The notes under the pieces are model-generated. The model ran no database searches. It saw only the letters and a program-made list of their open reading frames with translations, and was not told where the DNA came from. Made by a program: the position numbers and the translations under genes. Positions 34,901-45,865 of a stretch of 64,000 nt of DNA are shown piece after piece. Origin of the DNA: Chrysoperla carnea (Eukaryota > Arthropoda > Insecta > Neuroptera > Chrysopidae); assembly GCF_905475395.1 (NCBI RefSeq), contig NC_058339.1, positions 12,160,001-12,224,000 on the forward strand, in the 5' to 3' direction. Positions within the stretch are counted from its first letter, which is position 1. Each line of letters begins with the position of its first letter.

Positions 34901-37900
34901 CATCAACTCTGTTAAAGAATGTTTATGCAAAATTTGACTTAGATTGGACCAAGGAATCACGTTGTCCCATACAAACTTTATCTCCGTTTTTCAGCCCGAG
35001 TAGAATTTCAAAAAATCCTCGAATGCCTACACTACATTATACAAAGAACAAAGTTTCAGGTCTCTACGATCAGCATGTTAGGTTGTGCGTTGATCCGTCA
35101 GTCATTCAGGGACAAAGCATTTGATATGTATACCAAACTGACTTTTCTTCTGCACCCTCATACGGATGTAGTTTGCGCCCGGTCCCATAAAAATCGGAGT
35201 TTTACTATTATATTCTGATCTCAAATATTATTTCTTATTTCCTGAACTATTTGTAAAGTAATCATTTATTAAAGCATAAAACACTTCAGTAATTTATGTT
35301 AATTGAACGATAGTGTAAGTCTGTATAACTATAATTAATTTTATTTAATTATACATAAGATTAGTAAAGGTGAGAATGAGGTGAGATATTTTACAACATA
35401 CAATAATTTAGATTGATTTGCAGAGCCCGTGCTTCATACTAGCTGACTAAACGCTACATAAACAAGTGAAAACAAACAATTGGCTGAGTTAATTGTTGAA
35501 ATATCTTATATAGATTGATTACTCTGTCACATTACACATACATACATGTCACACATATATAACTGATATAGCCATAACATACATACTATACAATTTGCGC
35601 ATAATTTGCGCTCTCACGGGTGAACAGTGATGTTTACAAAAAAATGTTTCAAACAAAAGTTGTTTATTTTTTTATAAGGAACATTTTTGACAATTAAACT
35701 TTTGTTCTATCTCTAACGGTTTACTTGACTTATGTTGCTCATTTAGGAACTCGACGTCACTTTTTACGTCCTAAGCACGCTATAAAAAATTCATCTTGTA
35801 CTCAATGAATTATGACTATTTATTATTATTAAATTATTTTTACTTAAAAAAATTGAAAACTGTCCATATATTTTAGCTGTGTAAAACAATCCCTTTGATT
35901 GTTATGAACGTGGTATAAGTGAGATCAAAATAGGTGGAGGCTATAAAGCGGTGGTTTTTACTTTTAATCCCAGTGAAGCGGACGGATATCAAACTAGTTA
36001 TACTCATAAAAATACGTCCAAAAACTTAAATAATGATCCCGGACCAATAAAAGTTTAACATGTTTTTATTAACAAGAAATCAAAAAAAAAAAAATTGACA
36101 AGTTGTTATTACTAAAATTTAAATATTTCTCCATGACGCTTATGGGAAATTTTATTTTATAAATATATGAAAACAAGATTTGTCTGCATATAAAATCAAA
36201 TAAATTTTAATAAAAATTGTATACAAAACAATATTCTATATCAAATTTATGATACCCAAATTTTGACAAGCATAAAACATCTTTTAACTGTAGTTTTTAA
36301 CTTCCCATGAAGTACAGGGAAGTTCTTGTAATCGGTTCAAAATTTTCAAAATTAGTACCATAACCGGGTACTTTTTTTCTCCAATTTTCTACAGAAGGGA
36401 TTTTCTTGTTGGAATATGTTCAGGGTTATCATACCTGAATGTAACCCCAATTTGGTGGGATATATGGTGCGAACTTCAGTTGCCATCTTGGAATGCCCGT
36501 TTTATCAAATATCTCATAAACCGTGGGCCGTACGATAAAAATAGAAAGGATTATTTTCGTAGATAAAAATATTTTCTATAACCTTTATTTAAAACTTTTT
36601 TCTGTATTATGCACAGGTTTTTATTTATAGCACTCTCAATCTCTATTATCGAAAAACAAGTCTTCTAGTCTTTGTGTTAGAAGTAATATCACCTGAAATA
36701 TTTGATAAACTTTCTGTATAATCATAAAAGAACATTTTATGTCCTTAATTGAATAATAGGTTACATAATATGATACAGAATTAATTAAAATTAAATTCAT
36801 TATTTATAAGAAGAATTATTAATATTTCTATTCTGGGTTTTTTGTTTTTAAAATGCGACCTTGATTTCAATATTATTCTGTTTGAGTGCTAGTCTGATTT
36901 TTTTTGCAGAAAAGTAGTTATCGTCCTTCAAAATTACATGAATTTGCAAGTTTAAATAGATTTATTTTTAAGTTATAATGAATTAAAAATTTTATTGTCG
37001 GCAAGATACATATAATCTGGAATTCCCGCCTGTGAATTTTGACTATATAACCTAATTGCTTACTTAGCTAATTTTATTTTTATCGAGTTTCTTCTTAACC
37101 ATAAAAGTCATTTTATCGATGATATATAATTTTGCTACAAACAAGAAATTAATAAAAATTACTGAATTAAAATCTAAAAATTGTAGACCCTTCGGTAGAA
37201 CTCTAGGAGTTCCTGTACGCCGTATGTTAGAAAATTAACCACTGAATTCTAATTAACCAATAGAGGATCCACCAAACCTGATGATAGGATTGAGCCTGGC
37301 CCAGCATTGGTTTACCAAACCTTGGTTAGCCACCTCTTGCCCATGCCAAGGGTTATAAATCAAGTCCTGGTTTGCCAGTATTTGTCCATGATGATAAAAC
37401 ACACTCTCTGTTTCAGTAGTGTTTGATTGGATGAATTTGATTTTGGGGAGTGTATTTTTCATTAATTGATTATAATAAGAGTATAGGATAATTATCTCGT
37501 AAATTAGGCATCAGATCCAAATTTGGTAAAGAACATTTTCTTCTTTTTTTTCTCAGCTTTTTCGACAGACAATAGTTCTGCAGTCAATAATAGAACACCC
37601 TGTATAACCTGTATATTATTATATATATATTTAATTTTAATTTTTTTTCTTTTTCAGTTAGTTTAATGGCACTCAACAGTGGTATGTCAATGGGATGGAT
37701 AAGTACAGCATTACCAAAATTAACTGGTTACAATTCACCTATTATAATCACCACATACCAAGGATCATGGCTGGTCTCATTATTAGAAGTGGGTTCATTA
37801 TGTGGATCAATTATAGCTACATACACCTTAGATAGAATGGGTCGAAAATTTACATTACTTCTATCAGCATTTCCAACAATAATTAGTTCAATCTTATATG

Positions 37901-38955
37901 CAATTGCAACAAATGTACATTTATTATTTATTGGACGTTTTTTAAGTGGCATCACAGTTGGTGCAAATCGTTCAACAATATTCTTATACATATCAGAAAT
38001 ATCATCACCACAAATACGTGGTACCTTAAGCAGTTTTATGTTTATGCAATTAAATATCGGTTTATTATTACAATTTATAATCGGATCATATTTAACAATA
38101 CAATTAAATTCATTGTTATTATTAATTATACCAATTATATTTTTAATAACATTTATTTGGATACCAGAATCACCATATTATTATTTATTAAAAGATGATT
38201 TAAAATCAGCACGAAAATCAATTCAATTAATACGTCAAACAAAACATATTGATAAAGAATTGAATGAATTAAATGATTTTGTACAAAATAATAAAATAAA
38301 TAAAGATAATTATTGGAAATTATTAAAAATTAATAAAAAATCATTTTTAATTGTATTTGGTTTGATCGCTTTATTAAAACTATCAGGAAATGGTATAATC
38401 ATGTCATATGTACAAGTAATATTCCAACAAGTTGATACATCGACCACACCACAAGTGAATTCAATCATAGTTGTATCTTCTGTATTTATTTCATCATGGA
38501 TATGCACATATTTCATTGATACATGGGGTCGTCGACCATTGTTCATAACATCATGTATTGGTGTATCAATTGCATTATTTTTAATTGGTATATATTTCTA
38601 TTTAAAATCAATAAATTTTATATATTTATCATATATATCATATTTACCAGTGATCGGTTTATTAACATTTAAAATATTTGAGAGTATTGGTATTGGACCA
38701 ATCACACATATATGTATTTGTGAATTATTCTCAACGAATGTTAAAGCGATTGCAATATGTATAACACGGATATATCAATCAATTGTGTTATTTTTAATTA
38801 TACAAGTGTATCATATTATTATTCATGAATTTAATTTGTGTGTGATCTTTTGGATATTTTCATTGTTTTCAATATGTTCAGCGGTATTTATTTTGTGTTA
38901 TTTACCAGAGACTAAAAATAAAACATTGTCTGAAATACAAGATTCTTTAAAATAA
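31955..38955 (+). CDS. Tret1-like: Tret1-like MFS sugar transporter on the plus strand (copy 4, diverged)
   Basis: The exons are 31955-32060 (ATG at 31955, phase-1 donor) and 37658-38955 (acceptor TTTTTCAG), giving about 467 residues. Intron position and phase match the minus-strand genes, so all share one ancestor. Marks are the first-exon end QYWISFAG, then LDRMGRKFT, YISEISSPQIRG, PESPYYYLLK, DTWGRRPLF, CELFSTNVKA and PETKNKT. It is the most diverged copy: helix 7 reads LLKLSG, so the QQ-x-SG pair is lost, and helix 10 keeps GP but not the Trp (GIGPITH). Substrate is therefore uncertain; it may be a sugar, a related solute, or a reduced-activity transporter. The open frame is intact and the use of A/T-ending codons is extreme. 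The 5.6-kb intron is full of repeats. Confidence 0.9.
33340..33490 (+). repeat. Fragment of the 9541-10275 element's right arm
   Basis: TCCAATCTGATGTCAGAACA and GAGATTAAAATGGCTCACCT match the right arm at about 10095-10270. Confidence 0.55.
34612..35140 (-). repeat. Family F repeat, longest copy
   Basis: It begins ACCCGCCTGCTTTGCTGGG and ends at CAGGGACAAAGCATTTGAT. The head is shared with 24598-24790 and the tail with 2905-3255. Class unknown. Confidence 0.6.
35459..35803 (-). repeat. Family A repeat, head-truncated, reverse orientation
   Basis: The tail and middle are present (AAGTGAAAACAAACAATTG to CACGCTATAAAAAATTCA). The head with the GTCC run is missing. It lies in intron 1 of transporter copy 4. 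Confidence 0.7.
37301..37390. repeat. 45-bp tandem duplication in intron 1 of transporter copy 4
   Basis: Two 45-bp copies end in CTTGCCCATG and TTTGTCCATG. On the minus strand they read as a 15-residue repeat (HGQILANQDLIYNPW and HGQEVANQGLVNQCW) within an open stretch 37253-37462 that shows no other gene signal. Confidence 0.5.
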
Positions 38956-39049
38956 AGTGTGTGATATTATAGCTATAATGTTTATTTATCTTAACATTTT
39001 TTTTTTTTTGGGTATAAGGCGCCCGGTATGAAAAAAATATGACTGAGTA

Positions 39050-39270
39050 AAATTCCTATGATCGAATGAACTGGCTACTGACTGGGAGGTTGTGGGTTCG
39101 AATCCATGCAGCGACAATATGAGTAATTAGAATTAATGGGGCGGTAACATTAATCTAACTGTCGTCGCTTGGATAAGATCGAAATAACCGACTTCACCTC
39201 ACTAGAATAAAATTAATAAATATTAAAAGAATAATGATGTGGGTGGCCTCTGTTATAGATAGATATCTTG
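39050..39270 (+). repeat. tRNA-derived SINE, copy 2
   Basis: It carries an RNA polymerase III B-box-like string (GTGGGTTCGAATCCAT, 39093-39108). Downstream it shares a core with the SINE at 12467: GTCGTCGCTTGGATAAGA, and later AATAATGATGTGGGTGGCC. The A box is worn. Ends are not sharply defined. Confidence 0.6.
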
Positions 39271-39420
39271 TTAGTAATGCGTGTGTATACGTATAACATA
39301 CAAAGCATCAATTGTTCGAAATTGACAATGACTTGACGAGCACAGCACATTTCCAATTTATTTTGAAGTTTCGTTTTTTTATTGATATTGATATCAATAA
39401 TTAATATGATTTGATGTGCA

Positions 39421-39995
39421 CAGGGCCGGATTAACAAGTAGGCAGAATAGGCAGTTGCCTGGGGCCCCCGATTTTAGGGGGCCCCCAAAAAATGAAAAAG
39501 CCTTCTAAAATTTTCTTACAAACATAAAATTCTAGAGAGTGAAAGGAAATATAATCAGAACTGAAAATAAATTTTACTCAAATAAATAAAACTCAATTGG
39601 CCGCATTCAAAAGGCGACGACCGACGAACTAGACAATTAAGTTCCTAAAAAGGACATTTCCGACTACTTTGACAAAACTTATAGTCATTTGTATAAGATT
39701 CTAATGGAAGATCAATTAGCCGATGTATTTCCTAACACAGAAATAGCTCTTCGGATTTTTTTAACATTAATGATCACAAATTGTTCTGCCGAACGATCCT
39801 TCTCGCAATTAAAAAAAATCAAAGCTGCTGAAAGAGCTACAACGCGACAAGAGCGATTCGAGATGTTAGGTATACTTTGCATTGAGTCAGATTAAGTTTG
39901 TATTTTTTAATCGAAAAAAGAAGGGAACGGACGTGGAAAAAGGGCCCCCAAGTTGATGGTTGCCTAGGGCCTCGTTGAGGATTAATCCGGCCCTG
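39421..39995 (+). mobile_element. Non-autonomous hAT-type DNA transposon with perfect 8-bp target duplication
   Basis: The left end is CAGGGCCGGATTAA and the right end is TTAATCCGGCCCTG, perfect inverted termini with further inverted similarity inside (TGCCTGGGGC and GCCTAGGGC). The 8 bases GATGTGCA occur immediately before (39413-39420) and after (39996-40003), the duplication length of the hAT superfamily. Inside, 39689-39895 encodes the end of a hAT transposase. At 575 bp it cannot encode a full transposase (about 600 residues), so it is an internally deleted copy dependent on a helper. The perfect duplication suggests a fairly recent insertion. Confidence 0.9.
39689..39895 (+). pseudogene. 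hAT transposase C-terminal dimerisation fragment
   Basis: The translated text contains NCSAERSFSQLKKIK followed by RLE-like residues and LGILCIESD, the signature of the hAT C-terminal dimerisation region found in ZMYM1-like and other hAT transposases. The N-terminal zinc finger and the catalytic RNase H-like core are missing, so this is a remnant inside the 39421-39995 element and not a host gene. No ATG begins the readable stretch. Confidence 0.85.
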
Positions 39996-41023
39996 GATGT
40001 GCAACATTTTACGTATAACATACAAAGTATCGATTGTTCGAAATTGACAATGACCTGACGTATATAGCACATTATACATTTAATTAATATTATTATTGTG
40101 GATTATTAATATTGATAATATTTTTCCCAATAGCCATAAAAAATGTAAATAGAATAAAAATATATAAATTATTTAAAGATTTTAATAGATGCGTTTATTT
40201 ATCCTTTTTACATACTGCATCGAAAAAAAGGTTTACTTCAATCTCGATGAAATTTTTTGAAAATCATCGTTTTTATGATTCCCGTAATTGTGTTCTAAAA
40301 TCCAGTGATATATGACCTTTTTACAGGAACCTACCATAATTAGGGAAAATAAGAAATATTTATCTCTGATATTCAATTGGCGTTTTAATTATTAAAATAT
40401 TTTATACCAATAGAAGCAGTAAGCACCATAGAGTAAAGTTCACCTAATTTGATGGGATTACTACATACGAACGTTCGTTATGTATTATATTAATTCATCT
40501 GTTTTAAGAAAACTTGCGATATTTCACCCCACATCACCTCATCAGAACTTGGCACTCACGGAAACCTGAGATGTTTCACTCCACGTCACCTCATCAGAAC
40601 TTACCACTTTATGTTGAATTTGGTCAGCTCATAGGCCAAGCACTTTATAGAGTGAATCAAGCCACTTAAATCCACAGCTGTATGTCTCAACTTTCGCCCA
40701 ACATGCTTTTTGATGAGTGACAATAGCATAGCACTATACCTTTTGCTTCGATTTAGACGGATGCCTTCATAAACAACACAACAAAAAGCTTAGTTACGCC
40801 AGTCTACATATATTAATGTCTATCATTATATTACAGAATTCAATATTAAACTGTAAAGAAGTTTCCAAAAAACAAACATTCAACTTACTAGTGAAATTCC
40901 GCATGTTGATTCCCTTTTTTGATAAAAATGTATTCTTCAATAATGAAATTTTGGGGTTGTATTTAAAATGTTTAAAAATAATAACAAAACAAACAATTGA
41001 AAATTACTGATGATACTGTCAAA

Positions 41024-44000
41024 ATGTGTCTTTTACCATACACAAAATATATTATGCAAAATGAAAAAACAGTTCTGGTAAGTTCATTGATCTTTGATTA
41101 ATTATCTGACGAGAAACTAATCAAATTAGCATTTCTTGTGGATGTACCTAGTGTGGAAATCAAGTTTACGTCCATCAACGAATAACTGATGCAAGCGATT
41201 TAAAACATTATTACAATTTTGGTCAAAAGTTAGGCAACGGATGTTTTGGAATTGTCGTTCAAGCACAAGAAAAATTAACTGAGAAAAAATGGGCAATAAA
41301 AATAATACTGAAATCCAAGGCGAATGAAACTGTAAAATATACTTTTAAAGCATTAAAAAAGCTTTTGAGTACTTAAAAATTATATTTATATTGTTGGCAG
41401 TTAGGTGGTGAAAGTTTTCGATCTATTGAACGAGAAATAATTATTTTAAAAATGGTAAATCATCCTCATATAATACACCTTGAAAAAGTATTTGAATCAC
41501 CAAAAAAAATTTATCTTATACTCGAATTGTGTCGTGAAGAATTAGCAACAGCATTTAAAAAGAAGAAAAGGTTTACAGAAGACGAAACCAGATATGTACT
41601 TAAACAACTTGTTTCGGCTGTATGCTACTTACATAAAAATTGTAAGTTTCAGTTAGAGTTGGTTTATTTTATGTTGGACCTTACAAACAAAGAGAACTAA
41701 AAATATTACATATGTATTATTATTTATTCTCTTTGTTCGTAGGGTCCAACATAAAAAAAACCAACTCTAACAAAGATAACGAAAGTTAAATATTCTTCTA
41801 TACTTTTATACTTTTAGTAATAATCCATCGTGATTTAAAACTAGAAAATATTTTACTGGCTAAAAATCCTGAAGATCCCCAAGATCTTTTATACATCAAA
41901 GTAAATGATTTTGGTCTAGGAGTTATTAGACAGGGAATTGGTATTGATGATATGCTACATGATTGTTGTGGTACCCTCACGTACATGGGTAAACAGTTTC
42001 TGAATATTTTGTTAATTTTGTATTATGTTACTTTTATTAATCGAAAATGTTTCACGCAAATGTGATGGTCAATTGCTATTTTGGTTATAGCACGTATAAG
42101 AGTGGCTAAGACAACTATATATCCCTCTCTTATCTTGTCAATCTCTCTATTGCGATCAACCGTCTTGGCGGCGACTTTGAACTCTATGGTACGATATCCC
42201 GGATCGATTTTTGAAGTAATTTCGTAAACTATCCGCCTAAGCGTTAAATAAACCCGTTTTTTGAATTTTTTGGGTTAAAATTACCTTATAAACTGAGTTT
42301 CATCAAAATTGGAAACATTAAAATTTTTTCGATTTTTTGCAATTTTTTTAAGGGGTACCCTTAGAAAAAAATCGAAAAATCCAGAAAATATTTTTAGTTG
42401 CGGAATTTGATAAAACTCAGTTTATAAAATAAGTTAGACCCAAAAAATTCAAAAATCGACTTCATTTGACTATTGGGCGAATTGTTTTTGAGAAAATCGA
42501 TACCTCGAATCGATTTTTGAAGTTATCTCGAAAACCATCCGTCTAAGCGTTTAATAAACCCGATTTTTTAAATCTTTGGGTTAATATTACCTTATATACT
42601 GAATTTCATCGAAATTGGAAATATTAAAAAATTTTCGATTTTTTGAAATTTTCTTAAGGGTACCCAGGGGCGTAGGAGCCGTATGGGCAGGGTGAGCAGC
42701 TGCCCACCCAGGAATTTCCCTGGGTGGGCCATGCCCCTTTGTTGAAGAGATTAAAAATTTTATTGCTCTATTAAAATTTCGTGTAGGATAATTTTAAGGG
42801 CAAAACAATAGTTTTTCACTAACAATTGACCTTTCTGCCCACCCAGCAAAAAAAAAATTTCGAACCTGCCCACCCAGCAAAAATTTCGTTCCTACGCCCC
42901 TGAGGGTACCCCTTAGAGAAAAATCGAGAAAAAAATTTTTAGTGGCGGAATTTGATAAAACTCAGTTTTTAAGGTAGCTTTGACCCAAAAAATTCAAAAA
43001 TTGGGTTCATTCGATTATTGGGCGAATAGTTTTTGAGAAAAACGATACCTCGGATCGATTTTTATCTAAACAACGATAGATTGGGTCAATCATATTTTCG
43101 ATTAAGATGTTCATGTTCAAAGGCTTTAAATAATATTCATATAAATAATATTATTATAATTATTTATATGATATAAATTATATTAATTATATATAGAATT
43201 AATTATTTAGCACCTGAAATGTTGGCTCATAATTACAATCAACAATGCGATGTATGGTCAATGGGAATTATTATGTATTTGTTATTAAAAGGACAATTTC
43301 CTTTTTTTTCTCATTGTGAAAAAGATTTAATGAAATCTATACGGAAAAAAGAACCATCGTTAGAAGGGATTAATCTAAATCCGGAAGGATTTCATTTATT
43401 AACAAAAATGCTAGCAAAAGACCCCATATTTCGAATTGCTCCATCAGAAATTGAACAACATCCATGGATCTTAAATCGAAGAATGTCTCAAGTGTATCAC
43501 GATACTAATATTTTAGATATGATGAAAACTTGGAAAAATGAAATGATGGTTTGTTTTCAATTTTTACGATATGTTAAATATTTCATTCATACAATGTACA
43601 GCATTTAAGATAAAGACAGTTTAGAGATAACAAAGTTTCAAATATAGGTCCTACGGACCCATGACCCAATTGACCTAAGTTGCTCATTTACGAACTCGAC
43701 CTCAATTTTTACTTCCTAAGCACGCTATAAAAACTTCAGCTTGATATCTCTTGGCAGTTGCGATACATTATTAAAAATCTATTTGAAAAAAAACCCTTTC
43801 AAAAAAGAAACTGAAACGAAAATTTTTGACTTTGGACACGAATAACTGTGTTCTATAAATCGTACCTAGTAAATCACCTAATTTTAATGAATAGAACACA
43901 AAATAAGCCGATCAATAATCAGATTAAAGATCTCCAAACAACCTCTCATTGAATGAATGAATAAAAATATCTAGTATCACAAACTTTTGAATCACCCCTC

Positions 44001-45033
44001 GTTGATTTACGTAACTGCATTGGAATATTGGACCTGGAAAAACAGTTATAGAATTCTAATATCACATAAAATACGATCACCACTATTATTTGTTCTTCTA
44101 AAAACTAATTATCAGTGCTATTATGCCATCTGTTGTAAACTTTATTACTTAGATTGTTCCAGAAATCAGCACTGCAGTACTAGTAGTCACTATTCACTTC
44201 ATTTTAGAACTATAGATGTCATGTAACTATGTCTCTTACCTTATCTTATAGACATGATGCATTAGAATCCATTTTACCCTCAATAAATGTCCTTTTTAAC
44301 TATTTGCCCTTGGAAGCTACAGTATCTACATAATTACAACATACTTGAACTACTTATCTTTATACCTCACTAATCATAACATTTTTTTTATTTTTTCAAA
44401 TAAAAAATTATGTCCCCTCAGCTAAATCTATAATTAAAAATACTTACTTTGAACAAGAACTTTATTCAACGAAATTTTCTAAATTGATAAATCGTTCTCG
44501 TTAAAAGATGATTGATTTTTTATAAACAAATAAACTTTATTATTGTTTTATTACAAATAAATTAAATGACTAATCTAATTATATCAAAAAGAAAATGAAA
44601 AATGAATGTTGTATTTGATTTACGCTTTAATTGTTTTTTTTTATTTTTATAGACAACTGTAGGAAGTGAATGTGATTGGATTGCAACATCACAAGCACTT
44701 GTTGAGAATTCATATAATATCGCAACGACGGCAAATTTAACCATGAATTCAATTTTTGAAGATAATGATAATAGTGATCATACCGTAAATACGAACACTT
44801 CTCTTATTAAAAAATCACGACCTGTAAATGACAAGGAAAGCAACAAACTTCCCAAACCTAAATCAAGAAAAACACAACAGTTTAATAATGATAGCACGAG
44901 AAATGTGTATGGTAGAAGGGAAAAGGATGAAAAATCAATACATTTGAAGAGTATACCTTTGAACAAAGATAGAAAAGTATCTGACACATCAAATCCAAGT
45001 ACAGAACATCGCACAACTATTACCAAACAGTAA
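41024..45033 (+). CDS. Stk33: STK33-like serine/threonine protein kinase
   Basis: Six coding exons join in frame to about 454 residues: 41024-41077, 41152-41331, 41401-41641, 41818-41988, 43211-43548 and 44653-45033. Kinase marks in order are the glycine loop LGNGCFGIVV, WAIK with the ATP-binding Lys, the Glu helix IEREIIILK, the catalytic loop HRDLKLEN, DFG (DFGLGVIRQ), TCGT-like CCGTLTYM, APEML across the exon 4/5 junction, and CDVWSMGIIMYLLLKG. The segment ILDMMKTWKNEM after the domain matches the STK33 family closely. The tail from about residue 329 is hydrophilic, Lys/Ser-rich and likely disordered. All catalytic residues are present, so it should be active; STK33 relatives sit in the CaMK group and are linked to cilia/testis functions in other animals. 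The exon 1 choice (MCLLPYTKY...) rests on a good donor and an in-frame stop upstream, but is less sure than the rest. Confidence 0.9.
41652..41771. repeat. Near-perfect hairpin element inside kinase intron 3
   Basis: The arms begin GTTAGAGTTGG and end CCAACTCTAAC. They pair over about 45 bases with few mismatches around a short loop near 41702-41728. The element fills most of the 176-nt intron 41642-41817 and starts only 10 bases after the donor. It is probably a MITE. Confidence 0.75.
42170..43075. repeat. Tandem family C fold-back units in kinase intron 4
   Basis: The block contains two diverged copies of a unit of about 350 bp, each partly self-complementary. In each, a half with TTACCTTATA and GAGTTTCATC is followed by the inverse half with GATAAAACTCAGTTT. 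Related text occurs at 505-600 and 24790-25090. The second unit is split by the MITE at 42665-42902. Known class: none that I can assign. Confidence 0.6.
42665..42902. mobile_element. hAT-type MITE, 238 bp, with perfect 8-bp target duplication
   Basis: The termini CAGGGGCGTAGGA and TCCTACGCCCCTG are inverted copies. The 8 bases AGGGTACC lie on both sides (42657-42664 and 42903-42910). The interior has further inverted CTGCCCACCCAG motifs and no coding sequence. It is inserted in the family C block within intron 4 of the kinase gene. Confidence 0.88.
43549..44652 (+). other. Kinase intron 5
   Basis: Positions 43645-43756 are a family A fragment in reverse orientation. The rest is A+T-rich with no recognised element or exon. 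Confidence 0.7.
43645..43756 (-). repeat. Family A middle fragment in kinase intron 5
   Basis: GTCCTACGGACCCATGACCC and the following TTGCTCATTTACGAACTCGA are the core of family A in reverse. Confidence 0.65.
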
Positions 45034-45469
45034 CATTTTAAAAAATAGATGAGAAAAAGAAAAATTACGATTTTCCTTTCTCGAAACACAAAAAGAAATC
45101 TTGAGATAACGAATTTTCGGGAATGATGAAATAAGAAAAATTAATTTATAATCTTTTAAATGTTTTTACAGTAAAATAGATTATTTCAGCAAGAATCTGT
45201 TGTATTTTTTTAATACTTGTTTAAAAATTCACCCCATATTATTAACATCATTTTTATTATTATTATTATTTTTTATTTTAAATAATATTTTTTAAGTAGT
45301 TCAAAGTCTTGTAAACATTGGTATGTGTAGTAAAAAATATTGAGCCAAGTTTTTTTTTTATTTCTTTTTTTGTTTTTTCAAATAATCCGGAGTATATTCC
45401 ATATGCTTATGTTTAAAATTTTCTTTTGTTACGGAGTCAGGTTTTTTTTATGAAAACGAACGCAGAGAA

Positions 45470-45865
45470 AACAAAAGTTCACATTAATAATTGGATTAGC
45501 TACAACAATTTGGCGCTAAAAATTAAATTTTTTATTAATTATCCAGTCAAATTACACTTTGAAGGTTTACAAAAATTCCCATAGAGCTTAAATTGGTATG
45601 AATGTTCAGAATACTATTATAAATGAAATGTCTGAACTATTTTTGCTGAAAAACGCGAAAAACTTATTTTTGCAAACTTCCCCCCTCAATAAAACTTTTT
45701 TGCACAAGTGGGATTGATGGGGACTTTTCACAATTCATTTTTAATAGTATTCTGAACATTCATACCAATTTTTAGCTCTATGGAAATTTTTGTAACCTTA
45801 CTTATATTTTATGGACTAATTTGACTGGATAAAAATGAATTTTTATTAAGTCGTGAACTTTTGTT
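45470..45865. repeat. Fold-back element near the kinase 3' end
   Basis: The arms pair over about 150 bp: ACAAAAGTTCAC ends outside, then ATCCAGTCAAATTA and GGTATGAATGTTCAGAATAC inside, with their complements on the other side (about 45742-45865). Confidence 0.65.

Larger units (their letters stand above)
32061..37657 (+). other. Intron 1 of transporter copy 4
   Basis: No further exon is recognised. It holds a partial fold-back arm of the 9541-10275 kind at about 33340-33490, a family F copy at 34612-35140, a truncated family A copy at 35459-35803, and a repeat-like block near 36300-36540. A GC-richer patch at 37253-37462 contains a 45-bp tandem duplication (37301-37390). The rest is A+T-rich. 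Confidence 0.55.
38956..41023. other. Spacer between transporter copy 4 and the kinase
   Basis: It holds a SINE copy at about 39050-39270 and a hAT-type element at 39421-39995 with 8-bp target duplications. The remainder (40004-41023) has no gene that I can support; the short open stretches there show no family features. Confidence 0.6.
41989..43210 (+). other. Kinase intron 4
   Basis: This 1.2-kb intron lies between the exon encoding DFG and the exon starting at Ala-Pro-Glu. It is made mostly of the family C fold-back block and the nested MITE; the ends are A+T-rich. Confidence 0.8.
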
